A DNA stretch of 64,000 nt from Fulvia fulva (Eukaryota; Ascomycota; Dothideomycetes; Mycosphaerellales; Mycosphaerellaceae), in the NCBI RefSeq assembly GCF_020509005.1, contig NC_063014.1:6138001-6202000 (forward strand), read 5' to 3'. How positions within the stretch are numbered: position 1 is the stretch's first letter; each line of letters opens with the position of its first letter. Of the stretch, positions 39,956-50,174 are shown piece after piece. A program made the position numbers and the translations under genes. The notes beneath the pieces were generated by a model that had not been told where the DNA came from, searched no databases, and saw nothing but the letters and a program-made list of their open reading frames with translations.

Positions 39956-41848
39956 ATGACCAGCAGCAATGTCCGGAACAGCTCCACCCATTCGACGGCC
40001 TCCACCCTTAGACCTCGCACAAAGCGCCTCATATCCGGACTCGACGAGGGTGACGAGACCGCCTTCGACCCCATCAATGCCAGAAGCACCCGCGTAGCAT
40101 CACCTTTACCTTCACCCTTTGATAGCCGATCAGCCTCACTCATACCTTCAGCACATCCACAGCGAACGGGTCCGACGTACCAAAGGAAACATGCTGTCCG
40201 AAGCACTGGATCGCCGACTCGAGCCGGATCTGCCAGACAAAGGAAGTCCGGAGCTGACTCGCCTAACCCATTGGCGGGACTATGGGGTACTTCGTGGAGT
40301 ACACTGCAAGGCATAGCATCCGACTTTCTGGGGAGTGACCTGTCCTCGAATGAAGGGTCGAGCCAGCCGAGAGCCAGGCGACCTCTAAGCCGGCTGGATA
40401 GTCAGCGGACAGGGTCATCCAGCGCACCTCCGAGTCAATGGGGACCCTCGATACCGACATCGCATCCTCAAGGCAGCGACATAGGAGTTGGGTCGAGAGA
40501 CGAACAGTTGGCAGCATTACGAGCGCAAAAGAGGAAGGATATGTTGACACGGCAGGAGAGCAGCTATCCAGATGCTCTGGGCAAGTTCAAGCGGAGGCTG
40601 TCTGATGATCGAAACTCGGCGTCAGCACCGCCTGGCGACAATGAGGATCGGGAAGCTTTGGTGTATTTGCACCATGTGAAGAAGAGCGACACAGTGGCGG
40701 GGATTACAATCCGATACAACATAGCCGCAAATGCATTGCGCAAGGCGAATAGAATGTGGCCGAACGATGTTGTGCAGGCGCGGACTACATTGATACTGCC
40801 GGTGGATGCGTGTGGTGTTAAGGGCAGACGTGTGTCAAGTGCAGAAGGAGATCTGGACCTGCTGGGGTCGGAGAGTGAAGCATTGTCTTCGATGCAGGCG
40901 GAAGAAGTGCCTACTCCCACGGCAGCAATTCCGATCCCGAATGGCACAGCGGGGCGAGGAAATAGAGATCGCACAAACTCGACATCGACACACACGACCT
41001 CCGCCGATGGCTCTGTCATTGAAACGGAACCTCCTTGGCAACACGATTCTTGGGTTATGCTACCAGGTGACAGCAAGCCTACCGAAATCGCACGCTTACC
41101 CCGAAGAGCACTGGGCTATTTTCCTCCAGCGAGACGGAAAAGCAACTCATACTCTGATCTCGACACACCATCAACGTCGCTGGACCTCGCACGTTCGAAT
41201 ACGAATGATCACAATCCAGCATCGTCACCGCATCGATCGACTCCACTTCGACGCACGCACGGTCGACGAGCTAGCAATGCTATGAATGGCTACTTTCCCA
41301 ACTACCTGGCCGGGCCAGGTGGTGTAGGCAGCATGGGAAGGAACGTACACTTCCCTGGTCCCGCTCAGGATGGTCTCAACAAGATGTTCGCGAAACACTT
41401 ACCAGACGTCGCGCCACCACGGAATCAACAATCTCTCTATCAACCTGACTTACCTCTCTACACCGACGACGCAACACCAGCCGCATCCGGCAATGCTACA
41501 CCAGCATACCCCACTGGTCCTAACCTGAATCTGAACCTCGAGAATGTGGGCAGCGTTATCGAATCTTGGGTACGCCGTCTAGCGACCAAAGCTGTGCACA
41601 CCCCTTCAGACCGCCAACAAGCTGCAAGAGCTTCTGTCGGCACACCAGGGAAAGGTGCCGGCGGAATCGGAGATCTGATCGAAATGACAGATGAGTTTGA
41701 AATCGGTGATGATGAAGATGAGGATGACAGAGGCAGAGAAGGATTGCTTGCCCAAGCACCTGCAGTGGGTGTGTTTGCGAGTTCTGCTACGAGCTATTTC
41801 GATGGCGCCTCTGCGAGGGGGAGGGGGAAGAGTGGGAAGAAGGATTGA
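39956..41848 (+). CDS. Intracellular LysM-domain protein
   Basis: 630 residues in one exon from ATG 39956. No signal peptide is present, so this is not a secreted chitin-binding effector. The first 230 residues are disordered (Ser/Arg/Pro-rich). One LysM domain lies at about 235-285: YLHHVKKSDTVAGITIRYNI then ANALRKANRMWPNDVVQART and LILPVDAC, the same form as animal LYSMD1-4 and other fungal cytosolic LysM proteins. The rest is disordered, with a phosphorylation-prone Ser/Thr-rich centre, a conserved-looking motif LPRRALGYFPPARRKSNSYS near 380-400, and an acidic patch (EIGDDEDEDDRGREG) near the end. In animals such proteins work with TLDc domains in oxidative-stress or vesicle functions; the fungal role is unclear. 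Confidence 0.75.
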   Translation: MTSSNVRNSSTHSTASTLRPRTKRLISGLDEGDETAFDPINARSTRVASPLPSPFDSRSASLIPSAHPQRTGPTYQRKHAVRSTGSPTRAGSARQRKSGADSPNPLAGLWGTSWSTLQGIASDFLGSDLSSNEGSSQPRARRPLSRLDSQRTGSSSAPPSQWGPSIPTSHPQGSDIGVGSRDEQLAALRAQKRKDMLTRQESSYPDALGKFKRRLSDDRNSASAPPGDNEDREALVYLHHVKKSDTVAGITIRYNIAANALRKANRMWPNDVVQARTTLILPVDACGVKGRRVSSAEGDLDLLGSESEALSSMQAEEVPTPTAAIPIPNGTAGRGNRDRTNSTSTHTTSADGSVIETEPPWQHDSWVMLPGDSKPTEIARLPRRALGYFPPARRKSNSYSDLDTPSTSLDLARSNTNDHNPASSPHRSTPLRRTHGRRASNAMNGYFPNYLAGPGGVGSMGRNVHFPGPAQDGLNKMFAKHLPDVAPPRNQQSLYQPDLPLYTDDATPAASGNATPAYPTGPNLNLNLENVGSVIESWVRRLATKAVHTPSDRQQAARASVGTPGKGAGGIGDLIEMTDEFEIGDDEDEDDRGREGLLAQAPAVGVFASSATSYFDGASARGRGKSGKKD

Positions 41849-42458
41849 TAGATGGAATGAAGCATGAACTTGAGACTCTGTGTTGCAGTGCAATGCTGTC
41901 ACATGTCCGGGAATACCATTGGTGCTAATGATGAGATAAGGCATATGTGGATGTCTCTTCTGTGATTGCCGCAATTGCCTTGTGCACATTCGTCGCTGCC
42001 ATATCGTTATTCCCATGTTCCATCCGGCAATAATGGAAGCACGCTAGACCCCACGATCCACATCGACCAATTGAGAAGCAGCTTTTGTCACTGCAGACTC
42101 CATAATCGTGACCTCGGGCGCTGTTCTTCCTGCACCTTGACGCGCTCTCTCTCTCTCTGCAATTGCGGGAGGAGCTTAATCGACGGCAAAGTATACATTG
42201 GGTTGAGTATTACAGCTTCATTCTTCCCTTCACCTTTCATGTCTTGTTTGGACGTCTTCCTTTCGTTCGACTCCTCTGGTGCTTCACGATCCAGGACGGC
42301 GGTGTGTTGCTATAGCGGATTATATTCGCTGTATTGAGTTGGAGGATTTGAAGTTGGAGCAGGAAGGCGATTATCTTGGGGCGATAGAGAGAGAGGCAGT
42401 CAGGCCTTGAAGTTACCATACCCGATCTGAGTGCTCGCGAGCACACCTCACCACCACC
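41849..42458. other. Intergenic stretch upstream of SDH1
   Basis: 610 bp including the SDH1 promoter and leader. A CT microsatellite (CTCTCTCTCTC) lies near 42,150. Nothing else is recognised. Confidence 0.5.
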
Positions 42459-44660
42459 ATGGCACAACCCCTCAGCAGGTCCCTCCTGGACTGCTTTCGC
42501 TCCTCAGCAACCACCACCTCGTCCTTCACCCACCGCATCACCCACACCCTCCGCCACCACCTCCTCTGCACCCTCCCCACCTCCCAACGCCGCACCTACC
42601 TAGGCACCACCCAACGCCGCCGCGCCACAACGCAATCCAACTCCCCCATCTCCTCCCCCCACCCCATAATCAACCACCACTACGACGCCATCGTAGTCGG
42701 GGCCGGCGGCGCTGGGCTCCGCGCGGCCGTCGGTCTAGCAGAGTCTGGACTGGAAACAGCATGTATAACGAAGTTGTTTCCGACGAGGAGTCATACGGTC
42801 GCAGCCCAGGGCGGGATTAATGCGGCGCTGGGGAATATGACGGAGGATGATTGGAGGTGGCATATGTATGATACGGTGAAAGGGAGTGATTGGTTGGGTG
42901 ATCAGGATGCGATTCATTATATGTGTAGAGAGGCGCCGAAGGCGGTTTATGAGTTGGAGAATTATGGGATGGCTTTTTCGAGGTGAGTCGGGATTGGATG
43001 TGAAGGAGGGGATGTGGAGGGAGTGTGGTGGGTGTTTGGGATAAGAGGGATTTACTGACGGTCTGCTAAAATAGGACGGAAGATGGACGGATATACCAGC
43101 GAGCACTTGGAGGGCAGTCGTTGAAGTATGGTAAGGGTGGACAAGGAGTGAGGTGTTGCAGTGCCGCGGATCGGACAGGACATGCAATGCTGCACACACT
43201 CTATGGACAGAGCGTGAAGGTAAGATTGAGGATATGCAGGACGAGGCAGACATTGAGAACGAAACACTGACGGTTGGTCGCAGCACAACACGAATTTCTT
43301 CATCGAGTTCTTCGCGATAGACTTGCTCATGGTTGATGGAGCGTGTGTTGGTATTCTCTGTATGTCCATGGAAGACGGAACATTGCACAGAGTGTTTGCG
43401 AAGAATACAGTACTCGCAACAGGAGGATACGGCAGGACATACTTCTCCTGCACGTCAGCACATACATCGACAGGAGATGGCAATGTAGGTTCTCAAGCCC
43501 GTTTCATTTGAGCAATGCCGCTGACACAGTCCTTCCAGGCCATGGCCGCACGAGCTGGTCTCCCCAACCAAGACTTCGAATTTATTCAATTCCATCCTAC
43601 AGGCATCTACGGCGCAGGTGTGCTCATCACAGAAGGCTCTCGCGGTGAAGGTGGCTATCTTCTCAACAGCAACGGCGAACGATTCATGGAACGATACGCA
43701 CCCACAGCGAAAGACCTCGCCTCTCGAGACGTTGTTTCTCGATCGATGAACATGGAAATCCGAGAAGGACGAGGAGTGGGACCCGACAAAGATCATGTAT
43801 ATCTCCAACTATCACATCTTCCCAAGGAACTAATCATGGAGCGATTACCCGGAATTGCAGAGACAGCATCAGTGTTCTCCGGTGTGGACGTGACGAAAGA
43901 ACCAGTCCCAGTCTTACCAACCGTCCACTACTGCATGGGTGGCGTACCCACAAACTGGAAAGGAGAAGTCCTGAACGTGGACCCCATCACAGGAGCCGAG
44001 AAACCCGTCGAGGGACTCTACGCAGCCGGTGAAGTCGCCTGTGTCTCAGTCCACGGCGCAAACCGCCTCGGCGCCAACTCACTCCTCGATATTGTCGTCT
44101 TCGGCCGAGCTTGCGCCTTGGATATCGCCGCGAACTTCGAAAAGGGCATGCCACATAAGAAAGCACCCGAAGACATTGGGATGAAGGAACTCAACGCCAT
44201 GGAGGATATCCGAAACGCCGACGGCGACAAGCTAGGAGCTGAGATCCGAAGCGACATGCAAAAAGTCATGCAAGCGGACATCTCCGTCTTCCGCACGAAA
44301 GAAGCCCTGGAAATCGGCAACGAGAAAATCCAGAAAGTCCAGGAAGATTTCCGGGACCGCTTAGCCGTGAAAGATAAGAGCATGATCTGGAACTCGGATC
44401 TGATTGAGACGTTGGAGATGCGGAATTTGCTTACTTGTGCGGCGCAGACGGCGAAGAGTGCGGTGCTCAGAGAGGAGAGTAGGGGTTCTCATGCGAGGGA
44501 GGATTTCCCGGATAGGAATGATAAGGAGTGGATGAAGCATACCCTGAGTTGGCAGAAGGATAATGCGGATGAGGTAAAGATTGGGTATAGGAGGGTGGTG
44601 ATGGATACGTTGGATAAGGGGGAAATGGAGAGTATACCGCCGGTTAAGAGGACTTATTAG
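42459..44660 (+). CDS. SDH1: Succinate dehydrogenase flavoprotein subunit, mitochondrial (4 exons)
   Basis: Exons 42459-42982, 43075-43219, 43284-43484 and 43539-44660 give 663 residues. Introns of 92, 64 and 54 nt are all in consensus and in phase. The presequence is about 50 residues, rich in Ser, Thr, Arg and His. The FAD-binding motif [20 protein letters not shown] and the covalent flavin site [16 protein letters not shown] (His of SHT) are present, as are [20 protein letters not shown] and [11 protein letters not shown] near the end. The enzyme oxidises succinate to fumarate in complex II and the TCA cycle. All catalytic motifs look intact. The codon choice in exon 1 is strongly C-ended in the presequence, then normal. 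Confidence 0.95.
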
Positions 44661-44709
44661 AGTCCCGGTACGTACCGGACTGCTTCACTGGCGTTGCGGT
44701 TAAAGAAAG

Positions 44710-45552
44710 CTACAAGCCTCCATCCGCCTGCCGCGAGGACCAGTATCGCTTGTTGGGCTCACGCTCAGTATCCAGCTCTCTGAACGAGTACACCTGCCTG
44801 TCGCTTCCTGCCATACAGTACCCGTCATGCGGGTGGCCCGAGCTGCAGGAGTCTCGCTCACTGGGGCACCAGAAGTTGTGGTCTGTCATCCACTCTTCGT
44901 ACCTCTCCCTGAACCTCGCCTCCCGTGTTTGGCCAGACTCTGCGAGTTCCCGAGCGAGGACTATGGCCTCTGTCATGACATTCCACATCAGTTCAACACG
45001 AGGCTTCTCTCCATCGCCCCATGCACTCATCTCCTGCGATGTCAACAGGCGAGTATGGTTTCCAATCCATGTGTTCACATCAATCTCGATCTCCAGCTTG
45101 TCGACTCCACGGCATCGAGCGAGCCATCGAATGAAGTCCTCTGCTCCCTCGCCGCATGCCCAGAGATCCTGCATCTGGAGAACAACTTTCCGCGTGTGCT
45201 TCCTGTTTGCCTCGCCGATAGTTTCCATGAAGTCGAAAAGGTAGGTGAAGTCCGCGCGATGGATGTGGGCGAAGAAAGTGTTCTGACCATAGAAAATTGG
45301 TAGTGCTTCGTTGTGAATCTGGCGGCAGACTCGGGCGATGCTGGGCTGCGTTGCGTCGCCTTCGTCGTCGTAGTGTCTGCACATGCTGTAAAGCATGAGT
45401 TCTTCGCCTGTTAGAACGAGATCGTAGATGCGGTTGCGGAGTTCTGCAGGTAGGTCGAGGAAGCGGAAAGGCTTGATGGATGCCTTGCAAGCTGTTAGTT
45501 GTGACCAAGACTAGTCACATCGATGAGCACTTACGACAGCTGCTTCAGCCAT
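44710..45552 (-). CDS. F-box/2EXR-like protein (2 exons)
   Basis: Exon 1 is only 18 nt (45552-45535, MAEAAV) and exon 2 is 45483-44710, 263 residues in all. The 51-nt intron has donor GTAAGT, an ACTAAC branch and acceptor CAAG. The N-terminal motif FRFLDLPAELRNRIYDLVLT is the standard opening of fungal F-box/2EXR proteins, and IARVCRQIHNEALPIFYGQN is the second conserved segment of that family. The C-terminal part has Cys/His residues (NFWCPSERDSCSSGHPHDGY) of unknown meaning. A longer upstream ORF in another frame overlaps exon 1 (see next entry). F-box members pair with Skp1-cullin ligases, but many 2EXR proteins are uncharacterised. Confidence 0.7.
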
Positions 45553-45662
45553 GTCGATAGTCTTTTGCGCTGTTCCGGGCTGATTTTGTGCACTATGTTC
45601 GCGATGCTGCAAAGCTTCTCTTTCAGCGCCTCGACTGTCGGCACGCCGTCGGCGGTTGGCAT
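45531..45662 (-). other. 43-codon ORF overlapping the F-box-like start codon
   Basis: ATG at 45662 opens a protein-like frame (MPTADGVPTVEALKEKLCSI ... STWLKQLS) that ends at TAA 45533-45531. This stop is formed by the same bases as the intron donor GTAAGT. In spliced RNA the frame would continue about 25 codons further and stop. It is out of frame with the F-box-like protein, so it may be an upstream ORF limiting its translation, or it may mark a splice form I have not found. Confidence 0.35.
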
Positions 45663-46247
45663 CTTGGTCCGAAGTGGTGGTGTGGATTATTGAAAGAAAG
45701 GAAGTGAAGTGAAGAGAAGCTCATGAACAAACCGGAAGGCGTTGTGGGCCCCGCTCGGATGAAGCCGACGCACATGCCTAGTGCGACGTACTTCAGGAGG
45801 AAGGTGCGAGCCAACATTAGCGACAATATATCCTCGTGCCTTCGCGTGCACCGGTGACTCTAATGAGGGACCTCATCCCGCAGCATTGGGCCTCCGCGGT
45901 AGCTTTCTCGACATCGCAACAACATCTCGACCAGGGTTGCCGCCTGGATCCTGTTCCTAGGGCTCGTCGCGGCCCAGAACATCTTTCGAGCCCAAATGGA
46001 GAGAAGCTTACGATGGCCAAGAGATAATCGCTGAATCGAAGCTTGGGGTCGTCACTGCGTAGTCATCTTGCGACGATGACGAACCGAGGATATCGCGGAT
46101 AATCGCTCATAGTGTGGGCATCTACCTCCCTACATCCTGCGCAATGCGGCTAAGCTGTACAGATCAGCAATAACAATGCGAAGAAAAGTGTTGTCTCGGG
46201 ACTTATTTTGCAACACTTCTCTGCCAAGTTTTCCGGTGATACTTAAT
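45663..46247. other. Intergenic stretch
   Basis: About 585 bp between the F-box-like gene and the 3' end of the GST gene. Short ORFs on both strands lack any feature. Confidence 0.5.
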
Positions 46248-47030
46248 TCAATCATCCTTCTCACAGAACTTCCGACAAGCCCTCTCATGCTCCTCAAACT
46301 TCCTATCCATCTCCATAACCCTCCCAAACAAATCGCCCTCCACATCAATCTTTCCCAGAATCTTCCAGAACCCCAATAGCACAAAGTCCGCATAGCTGAC
46401 TTGCTGACCCATTGCATACGGCCCCTCCGGATTCTCGCTGAGAAACTCCTTCAACACGGCGAAGGTGGGCTCTGCATTCTTCCAAGCGACACCTTCGCCC
46501 AAATCAGGGCTGTCTCGAAGATCATAAAGACTTGCGCCAATCAACCTTGTCCGAGCTTCGTGGTACCATTTGGCTGACTCTGGGGTGAGGAGCATGTCTG
46601 GGAGTCTGTGGAGATATGCTACTGAGAGGCGGTTCCCGAACTGCGTGACGAGTTCTTGGGCACGGATGGCACTTTCGCTGTCAGGGTAGACTGGCGGATC
46701 TGGCTGGTACTTCTCAAGAGCTTGAGCAACTTGCGCAGATTCCATGACGAAGGTACCATCTGGGAGCTTGACAGCGGGAATGGAGTGGTCGAAGTGTTCG
46801 CTTGGGTCGTTCGGTGGGATGCCGAAGGACTTCAGGGTGGGTCGGATGTCGGGGAATTCTAGCCATTCGGTGCGGTATGGGATGTTCTTGTAGTTGAGTA
46901 TAGCTCGCACTGTGCATAATTAGAGGCTGAGGGGAAGTGCTTTGGCATCATTACCTTTCCATGTATTCGGGCTGAACGACCGGCGAGGTGCTTTCGATGG
47001 AGCATCGTAGAGGATGATCTGGTCAGTCAT
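46248..47030 (-). CDS. Glutathione S-transferase-like protein (2 exons)
   Basis: Exon 1 is 47030-46955 and exon 2 is 46909-46248, 245 residues. The 45-nt intron (donor GTAATG, acceptor ACAG) joins SPNTWK to VRAILNYKNIPYRTEWLEFP, restoring the GST thioredoxin-like start (MTDQIILYDAPSKAPRRSFS). SIPAVKLPDGTFVMESAQVA carries the cis-Pro and the E-S glutathione-binding pair. The helical C-terminal domain follows (QFGNRLSVAYLHRLPDMLLT; later MGQQVSYADFVLLGFWKILG with the N-capping box-like S-x-x-D). The closest type known to me is the fungal GST class with a Ser/Arg active region, as in UstS-like enzymes. The substrate is unknown. Confidence 0.8.
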
Positions 47031-47715
47031 CGTGAGTATAGTTAAAGGATGGGTTTATCAAAGAATGGGAACTATCAAGAAACAGCATGTCGTCTTTATG
47101 GTCAGCTCTAATGCTGACTGCTTGTAGCACAAATCCTGGAGGATGATGCGACTTCCTGCTGACCAACTGTATCTGTACTGCAGTTAGGGCTCCCATATCA
47201 CCAGCACACAGTCCTGGGCTATGGTTGTTCCAGCATGGTCTCGCCTGAAGATCACACGTAGTTCGAGCCAGTATCTTATAGGAGCATGTCTGATCTTGGC
47301 TTTGCTAGTCAATGCAATCTGGAGCAAGACGCCAAGCAACAATGGGCTTTTTGACATTGCGTATGATCTTCTCCCCCGGCACGACAAGGATACATGTAGT
47401 TGGAGGTTGACATGCTATCACGAAGGAGGGTGTGGTTCAAGTTGTGTCAGCAGAGAAGGAACGACGCCAAGGCCGAGGCGTTTGCCGAGCGGGTCAAGTT
47501 CATCCGCCGACTCGGAGCTGGTCTGCCGCCACGAGCACACACAGCTGCACAGATCGTTTACTCCATATTCACTGAAGTGAGGTACCGTTCCAAATAGGCT
47601 CACCAGAATTCATAACCTTGGAGGAGGAGCTCCGATCCCGAGTACCAGCGACGAACTATGATACCCTGATTCCCACGATCCACGGCTCTGGAAACGGGCA
47701 AGAGAAGGGACCAGC
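47031..47715. other. Divergent intergenic stretch
   Basis: 685 bp between the GST and AFG1 start codons, holding both promoters. Overlapping plus-strand ORFs (47221-47597) have no domain. Confidence 0.5.
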
Positions 47716-49383
47716 ATGGCCTCGAGGGAAGCTGGCAGAGCTCTGCGGAGTTTTACCCAGGCTTCCCATACTTCATCGGTCATAATGCAGCAGAGGCGGA
47801 CGATATGCGCGCAGTGTCTGGCGAGCCGCGCAGCGAGCTGGCATGGCAGGATCACGGGCGATGTCGGAAAGATGCCAGGAAGAGGAAACCTTCGATACAG
47901 CACATCGGCGCGGCGGAGCATGGCGACCATGACGGACTACAGGATCGACGAATATGGTCATACAGGGCCGATAGCAGAGTACGACCGCAGAGTGAATTCG
48001 GGACGTCTGCGAAACGACGAGCATCAGCGAGTGCTCATACAAGAGCTGCAGAATCTACATGATACGCTGAGCGGCTATGAGCCGCCGAAAGTGGTCCGAC
48101 CCACCATAGAGTCCCTTCAACCCAAGAAGAGGTCTATCTTTGGCTCGTTGCTTGGTGGGAAGATTGTTGGTGAACTTCAGATGCGGCCAAGGTCAGATCT
48201 GCCGAAAGGCCTGTACATGTATGGCGATGTAGGAAGCGGGAAGACCATGATGATGGACCTCTTCTTCGACACATTGCCGAGTAACATCACCCACAAGACA
48301 AGGATACACTTCCACAACTTCATGCAGGATGTGCACAAAGAGCTGCACAAGATGAAGATGCAGTATGGGAATGATATTGACTGCATACCGTTTGTGGCAG
48401 CCACTATCGCCGAGAAGTCTTCGGTGCTGTGCTTTGACGAGTTCCAATGCACAGATGTGGCGGATGCTATGATTCTGCGGCGTCTTATTGAGAGCTTGAT
48501 GGCGCATGGGACGGTGCTGGTGACGACGAGTAATCGCCATCCAGATGAGCTGTACAAAAACGGCATCCAACGAGAGTCGTTCATTCCATGCATCCGGTTG
48601 CTCAAAGATCAGCTTCGAGTGCTGAACCTTGACTCGACAACAGACTACCGCAAGATCCCGAGGCCGCCATCAGGCGTGTACCATCATCCAATCGACGCCG
48701 CAGCCAAGCAGCACGCCGAACATTGGTTCAACTTCCTGGGCGATCCTGAACGTAATCCCGTGCACCAGGAAACGCAGACAGTCTGGGGTCGGGATATCGT
48801 AGTGCCTCGAGCATCAGGCAAAGCTTGCTGGTATACGTTCAACGAACTTATCGGCAGCGCGACAGGCGCTGCAGACTATCTGGAACTCGTTCAACATTAC
48901 AATGCCTTCATCGTGACAGATGTACCAGGCATGAACGTCCGCTCCCGAGATCTTGCACGCCGCTTCATCACATTCCTGGATGCAGTCTACGAGTCAAGAG
49001 CGAAGCTAGTCCTCACGACAGCCGTACCCTTGACCCGAATCTTCATGTCTCGCGACGAGGTTGACGATTTGCTTGACAGAGCAGCAGGGTCTGGCAGCTC
49101 GGCAGCCAAGGAGGCAAAACAGACCGCTCAAGGTGGCGATGTCGATGATGCGATGAGAATGATGATGGATGATCTAGGCATGAACATGGAGAGCATGAAG
49201 AAGAGCAACATGTTCACTGGTGACGAGGAAGCTTTCGCTTTCGCCCGAGCGCTTTCTCGGTTGACGGAGATGGGCAGCCAGGAATGGGTTGAGCGCGGCT
49301 TGGGTCTGGAGTATCGTGGTGGGAAGAAGGAGGCGGATGATTGGATCAAGGTGAGAGGACATTGGAGACAGGACAGTTATTGA
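47716..49383 (+). CDS. AFG1: Mitochondrial AFG1/LACE1-family ATPase
   Basis: 555 residues, single exon, ATG 47716. The N-terminal 70 residues are a mitochondrial presequence rich in Arg, Ser and Ala (then RYSTSARRSMATMTDYRIDE). Walker A is GDVGSGKTMMMD at about residue 170; Walker B is SSVLCFDEFQCTDVADAMIL; a sensor-1-like stretch LVTTSNRHPDELYKNGIQRE follows. A later block FIVTDVPGMNVRSRDLARRF and LTTAVPLTRIFMSRDEV complete the AFG1 pattern. Members promote turnover and quality control of mitochondrially encoded respiratory subunits. A Gly/Ala/Met-rich insert (about 450-490) varies in the family. The gene is intact. Confidence 0.9.
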   Translation: MASREAGRALRSFTQASHTSSVIMQQRRTICAQCLASRAASWHGRITGDVGKMPGRGNLRYSTSARRSMATMTDYRIDEYGHTGPIAEYDRRVNSGRLRNDEHQRVLIQELQNLHDTLSGYEPPKVVRPTIESLQPKKRSIFGSLLGGKIVGELQMRPRSDLPKGLYMYGDVGSGKTMMMDLFFDTLPSNITHKTRIHFHNFMQDVHKELHKMKMQYGNDIDCIPFVAATIAEKSSVLCFDEFQCTDVADAMILRRLIESLMAHGTVLVTTSNRHPDELYKNGIQRESFIPCIRLLKDQLRVLNLDSTTDYRKIPRPPSGVYHHPIDAAAKQHAEHWFNFLGDPERNPVHQETQTVWGRDIVVPRASGKACWYTFNELIGSATGAADYLELVQHYNAFIVTDVPGMNVRSRDLARRFITFLDAVYESRAKLVLTTAVPLTRIFMSRDEVDDLLDRAAGSGSSAAKEAKQTAQGGDVDDAMRMMMDDLGMNMESMKKSNMFTGDEEAFAFARALSRLTEMGSQEWVERGLGLEYRGGKKEADDWIKVRGHWRQDSY

Positions 49384-49883
49384 GTGTCGTGTCGACAATG
49401 TCAGCGGTACGTTGTGGAGGCATGCATGGATGATGATACCCTTTGAAGCGATTAAAGCGTTGAGGCGGCATGGCAGCGCGCTGTTCTGATTTATCTACTT
49501 TGCATATAACATTGAATGAAGACGTCTTGAGTGTCAGCCGGTATCTCTTATGGTATCTATGGCAGAGATCGTTGCAACGATCGCCAAGACTTGCTGCCCA
49601 GAAGGTACATGTACATGCTTCTCTATTGGTGCCCGCCAGTACTCGAAAAAAGTCGACTGTCAAGTCTGCGACCTCGTTTTCTATCGTCTTCTATCGCCAG
49701 GTCGGATTCACCTATACGCCCACTACTTAATCACATCGCTCAAGAATCTCAAACTGTTCGCTCACAGCAGACAGAGTACAAGACAACACTTTGCACCCGA
49801 CAGACATGGACAACTCACCTTCGTAAACTCTGGCCGCCATGGATGCTGAAGCAGCAATTTCTTTTTCAGTCTGTTAGTATGAT
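49384..49883. other. Intergenic stretch
   Basis: 500 bp. Overlapping ORFs on the plus strand lack any domain. The interval holds the promoter of the small TPR gene. Confidence 0.45.
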
Positions 49884-50174
49884 ATGGAAGAACGCCAATA
49901 CAGAGAAATTATCAAGAAGCGACAACAGGCCGAGGGACTCGAGGCCACATACCGTGATCGCTACAACCTGGCGGCGGTCTTGGTGAAGAGTCGCAAGTTT
50001 GACGAAGCCGGAATCATGCTGAGAGACGTCCTCCGGTTCCTCGAGGGAAGGGATGGCAGGGAGAGCGAACCGTTCAGGCAGCAGGAAGCGACCACCAAGA
50101 GACTTTTGGTGCAAGTGCTTGGTGCAAGAAATAGTTCGGGCGAAGAGGCATTAGCAGTGACCGACTCCGCATAG
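49884..50174 (+). CDS. Small TPR-like protein (96 residues)
   Basis: Starts at ATG 49884 (MEERQYREIIKKRQQAEGLE). The centre DRYNLAAVLVKSRKFDEAGI then MLRDVLRFLEGRDGRES fits one tetratricopeptide repeat of the kinesin-light-chain type (NLA..L...GK.DEA...LR..L). A second partial helix pair follows and the protein ends in a Ser/Glu-rich tail. It is too short for a full TPR superhelix, so it may be a fragment of a larger NB-ARC/TPR (NLR-like) gene of the kind common in fungi, or a real micro-adaptor. Confidence 0.5.
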   Translation: MEERQYREIIKKRQQAEGLEATYRDRYNLAAVLVKSRKFDEAGIMLRDVLRFLEGRDGRESEPFRQQEATTKRLLVQVLGARNSSGEEALAVTDSA

